Shown one piece after another: positions 50,098-57,073 of a stretch of 64,000 nt of DNA. The notes under the pieces were generated by a model. It was not told where the DNA came from. It did not search any database and worked only from the letters and a program-made list of their open reading frames with translations. The DNA comes from Candidatus Protoclostridium gallicola (GTDB lineage Bacteria; Bacillota; Clostridia; Christensenellales; Pumilibacteraceae): the NCBI GenBank assembly GCA_904387375.1, contig CAJFLE010000008.1, positions 62,001 to 126,000 on the forward strand, given 5' to 3'. Both the position numbers and the translations under genes were made by a program. Positions within the stretch are counted from its first letter, which is position 1; each line of letters begins with the position of its first letter.

Positions 50098-51656
50098 GAT
50101 TGTTGCCGCGCCGAAACGACAGCGAGCATGCGGGAGAGTTCCGGCTTGTTTATTTTTCCCGTAGACGTAAGCGGAAATTCCGTCACGATCGCTATATGCT
50201 CGGGCATTTCTATCGGGGTTATACGTCCCGATAGTGCCTTTGCGATATCATCGGCCGCAGCGGACGCTCCCTTTTTCAATATTACCGCGGCAAGCGGTAC
50301 CTCGCCGAACCGTTCGTCCTTGCCCGCGACCACCGCGGCCTGCGATACGCAATCGACGGAAAGCAGAGCTTTTTCTATTTTTCCGGCGGAAAGATTTTCA
50401 CCGCCGCGGATTATTATGTCTTTTTTTCTCCCGGTAATATGAAGAATACCGTACTTGTCCGTATATCCGAGATCCCCGGTATGCAAGCGACCGCAGCCGT
50501 CTATCGCTTTGCGTGTTTCTTCCTCGTTGCCGTAATATCCGAGCATAAGATCCCAGCCGCGCACGCAGATTTCTCCTTCGCTTCCCGGGGGCACCTCGTT
50601 GCCTTCGTCATCGAGAATAAATCCTTCGTTCATAGGATAAAACGTTCCTACGCCAGAACAGCGGCGGCTGCCGGGTTCGGAATATGCGCAGGTACTGATT
50701 CCGACATACTCGCTCATGCCGTATACCGGAATAACCCTGGCGCCCAAAGTTCTTTCGATATACTCGGCCTGCCGCTGCGTGGACGGTCCCCCGGCAAGCA
50801 GCACGAATCTGAGAGAATTGTCCGTCGTGAAACCGTCTCCGCACATCTCGCACATGGAAAGTATATATGTCGGCACGCCGTAAATGATGGTAAGCCTGTA
50901 TTTCGCAACGGCGCGCAGAATAAACTCCGGCTCAGAATTGGCGGGCACGAACACATCATGCCCCGACACCAATGCGCATACCGTCAGCGCTATCCCGAAT
51001 ATATGATGAAGCGGAAGTATCAGAACATTTGTATCCGCAGGTCCCTCTTCGAACAAATCGCCGCCGTCCACGGAATTTGCGATTACGTTCCGCTGACAAA
51101 GCAGTACCGCCTTGCTCGTCCCCGTAGACCCCGATGTGAATATGACGATCGCCGGATCCGTCACCGACACCTCCGATGACATGCGTTTTGCGGCGCTGTC
51201 CGTATGATCTCGCGGAACGTCGAACGTGAGCGGGCAGATCGTACCGAAATTACCCGCTTTAAGCACCCAGTTCCCCGTTCCGCATATATCCATGGCGGCG
51301 TTTTCGTTGGTTATATAGTAGTCCGGAGATATGTCGACGCCCGTGTCGCGTATGAATTCCCGCACACCGAAATGAGCGTCGGTCATGACCGCCACCGCGC
51401 CGATTATGCCGAGCGCGAAAAATATCAGCAGCGTATCCACGGAGCGCGTCGCGCGCACCGCCACCATATGTCCCTTACGCATGCCGAAAGCATGCAGGCG
51501 CTCTGCAAGCGATTCGGATATGTCGGCCACCTGCTGAAACGTGTACGATCTCGTTTCAGTAAACAAAAACCTTTTGGACGGATTTGCCGCTTCCTTTTTC
51601 AGGAAATCGTAAAGGCCGTATCCGCATAATTTTCTTTTTTCATCAATGCTTTTCAT
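50094..51656 (-). CDS. Acyl-activating AMP-forming ligase (ANL superfamily)
   Basis: 520 residues with the full ANL motif series: P-loop VIFTSGSTGTSKAVL, PVYGMSEYVG, LHTGDLGYTDKYG, hinge GRKKDIIIRGGENLS and the catalytic lysine in PLTSTGKINKPELS. It resembles acyl-CoA synthetases more than DltA in the central region, so it could make an acyl-CoA or acyl-carrier thioester for the MBOAT protein. No carrier-protein gene like dltC is found in the operon. GGGAG precedes the ATG. Confidence 0.88.
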   Translation of the reverse strand: MKSIDEKRKLCGYGLYDFLKKEAANPSKRFLFTETRSYTFQQVADISESLAERLHAFGMRKGHMVAVRATRSVDTLLIFFALGIIGAVAVMTDAHFGVREFIRDTGVDISPDYYITNENAAMDICGTGNWVLKAGNFGTICPLTFDVPRDHTDSAAKRMSSEVSVTDPAIVIFTSGSTGTSKAVLLCQRNVIANSVDGGDLFEEGPADTNVLILPLHHIFGIALTVCALVSGHDVFVPANSEPEFILRAVAKYRLTIIYGVPTYILSMCEMCGDGFTTDNSLRFVLLAGGPSTQRQAEYIERTLGARVIPVYGMSEYVGISTCAYSEPGSRRCSGVGTFYPMNEGFILDDEGNEVPPGSEGEICVRGWDLMLGYYGNEEETRKAIDGCGRLHTGDLGYTDKYGILHITGRKKDIIIRGGENLSAGKIEKALLSVDCVSQAAVVAGKDERFGEVPLAAVILKKGASAAADDIAKALSGRITPIEMPEHIAIVTEFPLTSTGKINKPELSRMLAVVSARQQS

Positions 51657-51715
51657 TATAGCAGCTCCCTTTTGTTTCGATTGCCTTCCAGAAATACCGC
51701 CACACGGGCATCCGG

Positions 51716-53224
51716 TCAGAACTGAAAATATGCGAAAGAACTTGCGTCACTGTCTGCGATAAGTATAAGCCAGCCAAATGCGACCGCTAGTATACCGAAC
51801 CAATATGCGGAAACCCGATTGAGGACATTCACGGTTATTACCTGGCCGTCAAGCGCTTTACCCATGCGCAATCCGGGCATGCCGTTTCCGCCGTAAAACA
51901 CGAAATTCCCGAGCAGAAACAAGCAAGCGAGACACAATCCGATCTGTACGATATCCGCCGCGGACATAGACAGCGCCGTCATGGCATCGTTCAGATATCC
52001 GATGCCGAAGCCCGCGCCCGAGAACAGACCGGTCAGACATTCCCACGCCTCGAATATCGAGGTGCTTCTGAAGATCAGCGCGCTTGGCACGGACAGCAGA
52101 ATAAAAATCAGTCTTTTGGCATATATGACGGGCGCGGACGCGGTATTGATATGCAATTTCGCGGAAATTTTGGCAAGCGGGGTTTTAAGAAGTATTTCAA
52201 GCGATATGAAGAATGCCGCGTACAGCCCCCATATCACGTAAGTCCAGTTTGCCCCGTGCCACAGTCCGCATACGGCGAATACCACGAAAGTATTAAATAT
52301 ACGCCGTCCTTTTCCCTTGCGGTTTCCGCCGAGCGGAATATACAGATAATCGGTAAACCATCGCGTCAAAGTAATATGCCACCTGCGGAAAAATGAGCGG
52401 AAACCAGTCGCAAGCAGCGGTCTATCGAAATTGACCGTAAGTTTGATCCCCATCATTCTTGCCGCACCCATGGCTATTTCAGAATAACCGGCAAAATCGT
52501 TATACATCTGTATGAGAAACAGAAAGCCTGCCAACGCAATCGCAAGGGAATTGGCGGATGACAGATCCGAGAAAACAGAATTAACGAATACCGCACACGA
52601 ATCCGCAATGACGCATTTGCGGAAAAATCCGCTTATCATAATACGCAGCCCCGCTTCCATATCATCGGAATTCAGTTTATGCTCCGCTCTGAGCTGGGGT
52701 ATCAGATCTCCGGGACGCTCTATCGGGCCTGCGACAAGCTGCGGAAAAAAAGAAACGAACAGCGCATAATATCCGAAATGCGTTTCGGCACGGAAATCTC
52801 CGCGATATACGTCTATCACATAAGACAGCGTCTGAAACGTATAAAACGATATGCCGACCGGAAGTATCAGGTCAAGCGCCGGGCTTTCCGCTTCCGGCAC
52901 AAACAAACGTATCAAAGAGAATACCGAATCCAGCAGAAAATTAAAATATTTGAAAAAGAACAGTATTCCGAAACATACGACAAGAGTCGCAGCCAGCAAG
53001 AATTTGCGCATGCCCGGTTTAGAGGATTTTTCGATAGCGATTCCAGCCCCGTATGAAACGACAGTCGTGCCGAGTATCAGAAACACCAGCCACGGATTCC
53101 AGCTCATATAAAAATAATAACTTGCCGCAAGAAGCAGTATCCACCGAAACCTCTGTGGCAGAAGCCAGTATCCGATCAAGACTACTGGCAGAAAGATCAG
53201 AAAGTGCAGAGAATTGAAATTCAT
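51716..53224 (-). CDS. MBOAT-family O-acyltransferase (DltB/AlgI-like)
   Basis: 502 residues, about 11 membrane helices. Family hallmarks: LPVGISFYTFQTLSYVIDVY, FFPQLVAGPIERP, FRSFFRRWHITLTRWFTDYL and YIPLGGNRKG, and the catalytic His in CGLWHGANWTYVIWG. MBOAT proteins of this type pass acyl groups across the membrane for teichoic acid, alginate or exopolysaccharide modification. Its start overlaps the preceding small gene by 4 nt. The acyl donor is probably made by the downstream ligase. Confidence 0.93.
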   Translation of the reverse strand: MNFNSLHFLIFLPVVLIGYWLLPQRFRWILLLAASYYFYMSWNPWLVFLILGTTVVSYGAGIAIEKSSKPGMRKFLLAATLVVCFGILFFFKYFNFLLDSVFSLIRLFVPEAESPALDLILPVGISFYTFQTLSYVIDVYRGDFRAETHFGYYALFVSFFPQLVAGPIERPGDLIPQLRAEHKLNSDDMEAGLRIMISGFFRKCVIADSCAVFVNSVFSDLSSANSLAIALAGFLFLIQMYNDFAGYSEIAMGAARMMGIKLTVNFDRPLLATGFRSFFRRWHITLTRWFTDYLYIPLGGNRKGKGRRIFNTFVVFAVCGLWHGANWTYVIWGLYAAFFISLEILLKTPLAKISAKLHINTASAPVIYAKRLIFILLSVPSALIFRSTSIFEAWECLTGLFSGAGFGIGYLNDAMTALSMSAADIVQIGLCLACLFLLGNFVFYGGNGMPGLRMGKALDGQVITVNVLNRVSAYWFGILAVAFGWLILIADSDASSFAYFQF

Positions 53225-53526
53225 GTTCCGTCACCCCTGCCGATTCCTGAAAACGACAGAAGATCGATGGCGAAAAATATTAGTATTACTATGAGCACTT
53301 CCTGCATCGACGCGCCTGCAAGCAAAGAATAAATACATGCCGAGGCGGAAACGATTATACATATCGCAAAAAATATTATGCTGTTTCGGTTTTTTAAAAC
53401 AACGTCGATTATACAAAAAAACAGCGCTACACCGAAACAGATCAATAAAAAAGGCGAATTCAATATAATCATTTCAGACAAAATGCGTACCTCTTGCTGC
53501 CGTTTTTTATATTTTATATCTGCCAT
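53221..53526 (-). CDS. Small membrane protein opening the acyltransferase operon
   Basis: 101 residues with three membrane helices (FLLICFGVALFFCIIDVVL, IIFFAICIIVSASACIYSLL, VLIVILIFFAIDLL). Not recognised; the position before an MBOAT gene recalls DltX, but it is longer. Initiation is unclear: AAAGG is only one base from the ATG at 53526. A TTG at 53481 has AGAGG eight bases upstream and would leave 86 residues, or the gene is coupled to the 15-codon frame just upstream. A damaged second copy of the first helix lies at 53841-53912. Confidence 0.65.
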   Translation of the reverse strand: MADIKYKKRQQEVRILSEMIILNSPFLLICFGVALFFCIIDVVLKNRNSIIFFAICIIVSASACIYSLLAGASMQEVLIVILIFFAIDLLSFSGIGRGDGT

Positions 53527-53539
53527 GCCTTTCAGTCAA

Positions 53540-53587
53540 TTAGGCTGCGACAAGCGGTTGTTTTTCATAGACAAACAATATAATCAT
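53540..53587 (-). CDS. Possible 15-codon leader peptide
   Basis: ATG at 53587 with a strong AAGGAGGAG about 9 nt upstream; encodes MIILFVYEKQPLVAA and stops 13 nt before the next gene. Its first four codons are the same as an internal MIIL of that gene, so it may instead be a leftover from a duplication. Confidence 0.35.
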   Translation of the reverse strand: MIILFVYEKQPLVAA

Positions 53588-53840
53588 CCGGAGTCTCCTC
53601 CTTTCCGTTGTTACATTACTTTCATAATTAAATTTGATGACGCAAAAAACGGCGAATATGAATAGGTATCCGCCGAAAACTTATATGAGGTTTTTTCAAT
53701 TTGTATTCAAATAAGATTAATCATAATTATTCGTCATTTGTGCAAACTGCCCATAAAAACATGTGACAGTAGAAAACCAATGAAACAATGCGGTATACAT
53801 CAAAACGATTGCAATATTTTTGCAACCGCACAAACCTGCT

Positions 53841-53912
53841 TCGATTTTTCAATACAACGTCGATTATATAACAAAATAAAGCTATACCGAAACAAATCAA
53901 CAATATGACAGG
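53841..53912 (-). pseudogene. Remnant of a second copy of the small membrane protein
   Basis: 24 codons read PVILLICFGIALFCYIIDVV then LKNR, nearly the same as PFLLICFGVALFFCIIDVVLKNR in the 53221-53526 gene. The flanks do not match and no start codon or ribosome binding site is seen. The 589-bp region 53527-54115 otherwise contains the short leader frame, AT-rich sequence without genes, and a terminator. Confidence 0.65.
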
Positions 53913-53983
53913 TATTCCGGAAAGTTCTTTGCCGCATTTATTTTTTCTTGAAAAATCTTTCCGGCGTTATGCATTGGTCGCAG

Positions 53984-54026
53984 AAAAATAAACATCCACC
54001 CGCATAGCGGGTGGATGTTTATTTTT
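53984..54026. terminator. 20-bp terminator of the second GH3 operon
   Basis: Perfect 20-bp stem (53984-54003 with 54007-54026) with a 3-nt loop and A/T ends on both sides; about 90 nt past the GH3 stop. Works in both directions. Confidence 0.92.
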
Positions 54027-54115
54027 GTATCGGACTTATTGAATTTATAGATATAGACTGTATATCGTCTACCTCGAAGCCGCGGAATATATCCGTCAGG
54101 ACAATGAGCCGGGAT

Positions 54116-56974
54116 TTATCCATGCACAGCCTCTTTTTTCTTCCGGAATTTCAGGAAGCCCCATACTCCGAAGCCGACGACGTACGCCGCGTCGAGCGCG
54201 ATGAGCACCCATACCCACCAGGGCAGCCCGCCGACTGCCACGCTCTTTTCGAAGCCGGCGGCGTCGGCCTGCGCGTATGCGTTCAGCCAGATATATATAA
54301 GGTTTTTCGCCGCAGACCTCAGCGACTGCCTGAACGTGTTGGACTCGGTCTCGTACGCGAACGCACCCGCGCCCATCACGCCGTCCATCCACGTGTCTCC
54401 GCCAGCGCGTATCGCCTGGTCGAAGCACATATAGTCGTGATGATCGGAATAATCGGTCAGAACGGCGCCGCGGAAGCCCCATTCCTCGCGCAGCATCTTC
54501 GTCAGCAGCGCGTAGCTGCCGCCCGCCCACACCGCTCCGAGGCGGTTATACGCGGTCATGATGCCCGTGCAGCCGCCCTCTTTGACGGCAATCTCGAACG
54601 GCTTCGCGTACGTTTCGCGCAGCGTCTGCTCCGTCAGCCATACGTATATCCCGTCGCGGTACGTTTCCTGGTCGTATACGATGAAATGCTTCAGATACAT
54701 ATACGTGCCCGTGGACAGCGAGCCTCTGACCGTTTCGGCCGTCATTATACCGCTCAGCACGGAATCCTCGCTGTAATACTCGTAATTCCTGCCGCCGAAC
54801 GGGCTGCGGTGCAGGTTGCACCCGGGGCCGTACCAGCCGCGGTAGCCCAGCATATCCGCTTCCCTGCCCACCTGCGTGCCGAATGCGTTCGCGAGTTCTT
54901 TATCCCACGTCTGCGCGATCGTTGTCGGATTGGGAAAGCCGGTGCCGTGCCACGGCAGATTGAACGAGCCTATCTGCGTGGGGCCGTCGGCCTCATAGCT
55001 CAGCGGCTTGCCTATAGAGGGCAGCGCCTTGGATTCGCCGTAGCTGTTGTGCAGCGCGATGTTCTTCATCTCGTCGAACGTGAGCTGATCGAGGAGATCG
55101 TCCCACCGCTCGTCGTCGTAATCGCGGCCGAGCGCAAGGCCGAGCTCGTTGACGGTCCCGTCTTCGAACACGGTCAGTCCGTTATCCGCGCCTGTAACGA
55201 TGTCCTCGTCGCTCTCGTCTATCCACGCTTCGGCGTCTTCCGCAGTATATAAATTATACCCTGCTATTTCGTCCGAGATCTCCCTGTCGTTCGGCTCGGT
55301 CGGGAAAGTGCCCGCGAAGTCGCCGCGCGTCATATATTCGACGTTGTCCGCGTCGTCTATGCCGTAGCCGTCCACCGCGTCGTCGCCCGTGAACAGGTTG
55401 GACGCCTTGTCGTAAGTAATATCAGAGGCGAGCGTGAACTCGCGTTCGTCGATGACGCTGTGCGCGTCGCCGCGCAGCGAGATCGTGTACGTGCCGGCTT
55501 CCAGCACGTAACCGGTATGTCCGCTTTCTCCGTAGCAGTCGTAAGACGCCATATCCTCCGCGGAGACTGCGAGCGTCACCTCTTCGGATTTTCCGGGGCC
55601 GAGCACGTCAGTCTTGGCAAAGTCAGCCAGTTCTACCGCGCTCTTTTCCAGGCCGCTCACGTACGGCGGGGTGTAGTATAGCTGCACCGTTTCCCTGCCC
55701 GACCGCGTTTCGCTCGTGTTGGTAACGCGCACCGTCACCTCGATCACGCTGTTTTCAGCAAGCGTGCCGCCCGACGGCGTGGCAGAGATTATCTCCTGCC
55801 TGAACGTCGCATACGACAGGCCGTAGCCGAAGGGATATTGCACGACGTCGTCATACGACGTCACTCCCCACTTCTCCCCGGCGTAAGCGGAAGACCAGAA
55901 GCCTTCGGCGTCCGCGGTTTCGTACCACTTGTATCCGACGTAGATACCCTCGGCGTAGTCGGTGAAGGACAGCTGCGTATACGGCACTTTCTCACCCACG
56001 TTGCCGTTGATCGTGCCGTTATACGGATACAGTCCCTCGCCGTTGGTATATACGCCCACGCCTTCCGCGCCGGCGTTCGCATAGCTCGCCGCGGTGGAGA
56101 AGTCGTATACGTAAGTATCCGTCAGCCGGCCGCTCGGCGTTATCTCGCCCGTAAGCACGTCGGGAATGGCGTTCGCGCCGTAAGTGCCCGTAGCGCCTAC
56201 GACGAGCACCGCGTCTATGCCCGCGATGTCTTCCAGTCTGCCCAGTTCCATGGCGTTGGTGCTGTTGATCAGCACTATGACCTTGTCGTAGTTGGCTCCG
56301 ACATACGTCAGCAGCGCCTCTTCCTCGGCGGAGATTTCGAGATAGTCGCGCGTCGCGTCAGTGTCCGCGCCGTACTTGTACTGTGCCTTGGGAGCGTCGT
56401 TGCTCTCGCCGTTCACGCGGCCGATCGCCACTATGGCGGTATCCGAATATTCCTTCGCCGCCGACAGCAATCCGTCGGAATAATCCGACATAGCAGGCTC
56501 GTACAGCTTGCAGAAATCTTTCGCGTAAGTGTTCAGCGCGCCCTTGGCGAAGTATTCGCGCTCGGGCATATACTCTTCGTACATTTCCGACAGCTGCGCG
56601 TTGTGTTCTATTCCCGCGTCGGAAAGCGCGGTCAGAAGATCGGTGCATTCGCCGACCACGCCGCCGCTGCCCGATCCGTTCGTCACCCAGTCGGTGGACG
56701 ACCAGCCGAACACGTTTACCTCGGAAACGCCGGTCAGCGGCAGGACGCCGTTGTTTTCCAGCAGCACTATGCCGTCGCCAGCTATCTCTTCGGCGAGCGC
56801 GCGGCCGTCGTCGAGAATGTCCTCGCGCTTCTCCGCCGAAACGTTCGTCGGCGTGCCAACGGTATATTTGTTGAGCATGCCCTGCATCGTTATGCACACG
56901 ACGTTCGCGACAATTACCACGACGCCGATCACTGCAAGCAGGATAAAATATAATTTTTTGCCTTTCTTTTTCAA
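54116..56974 (-). CDS. Membrane-anchored glycoside hydrolase family 3, inverted domain order
   Basis: 952 residues. N-terminal helix (YFILLAVIGVVVIVANVVC), then the sandwich domain (GDGIVLLENNGVLPLTGVSE, SGRLTDTYVYDF, YPFGYGLSYATF), Fn3-like part and TIM barrel (GWYGPGCNLHRSPFGGRNYE, LKHFIVYDQETYRDG). Likely nucleophile Asp841 in AVLTDYSDHHD. C-terminal helix (WWVWVLIALDAAYVVGFGVW) and basic tail. The start codon is TTG at 56974 with AAGGAGG five bases upstream. Last gene of module B; exo-beta-glycosidase activity expected, sugar unknown. Confidence 0.9.
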   Translation of the reverse strand: MKKKGKKLYFILLAVIGVVVIVANVVCITMQGMLNKYTVGTPTNVSAEKREDILDDGRALAEEIAGDGIVLLENNGVLPLTGVSEVNVFGWSSTDWVTNGSGSGGVVGECTDLLTALSDAGIEHNAQLSEMYEEYMPEREYFAKGALNTYAKDFCKLYEPAMSDYSDGLLSAAKEYSDTAIVAIGRVNGESNDAPKAQYKYGADTDATRDYLEISAEEEALLTYVGANYDKVIVLINSTNAMELGRLEDIAGIDAVLVVGATGTYGANAIPDVLTGEITPSGRLTDTYVYDFSTAASYANAGAEGVGVYTNGEGLYPYNGTINGNVGEKVPYTQLSFTDYAEGIYVGYKWYETADAEGFWSSAYAGEKWGVTSYDDVVQYPFGYGLSYATFRQEIISATPSGGTLAENSVIEVTVRVTNTSETRSGRETVQLYYTPPYVSGLEKSAVELADFAKTDVLGPGKSEEVTLAVSAEDMASYDCYGESGHTGYVLEAGTYTISLRGDAHSVIDEREFTLASDITYDKASNLFTGDDAVDGYGIDDADNVEYMTRGDFAGTFPTEPNDREISDEIAGYNLYTAEDAEAWIDESDEDIVTGADNGLTVFEDGTVNELGLALGRDYDDERWDDLLDQLTFDEMKNIALHNSYGESKALPSIGKPLSYEADGPTQIGSFNLPWHGTGFPNPTTIAQTWDKELANAFGTQVGREADMLGYRGWYGPGCNLHRSPFGGRNYEYYSEDSVLSGIMTAETVRGSLSTGTYMYLKHFIVYDQETYRDGIYVWLTEQTLRETYAKPFEIAVKEGGCTGIMTAYNRLGAVWAGGSYALLTKMLREEWGFRGAVLTDYSDHHDYMCFDQAIRAGGDTWMDGVMGAGAFAYETESNTFRQSLRSAAKNLIYIWLNAYAQADAAGFEKSVAVGGLPWWVWVLIALDAAYVVGFGVWGFLKFRKKKEAVHG

Positions 56975-57000
56975 ATCGTCCTCCTTGTCGCACGAACCGG

Positions 57001-57036
57001 CAAGCGGGCACCGTTTTTTGCAAAGGCGCCCGCTTG
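57001..57036 (-). other. Intercistronic hairpin, module B (GH3/GH3)
   Basis: CAAGCGGGCACC (57001-57012) pairs with GGCGCCCGCTTG (57025-57036) with one G-U pair on the RNA. No T-run follows; probably a processing or stability element. Confidence 0.6.
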
Positions 57037-57073
57037 ACTCGTTTGTCCGTTTCTTATCGTCCGGGCGGAACGG

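Noticed and set aside
54028..54112. Possible gene remnant reading YLEAAEYIRQDNEPGF on the plus strand
   Set aside because: About 30 codons only, no recognised family and no start; could be chance.
54011..55252. 413-codon open frame on the plus strand
   Set aside because: Begins in the terminator and runs antisense to the GH3 barrel; His- and Arg-rich mirror sequence.
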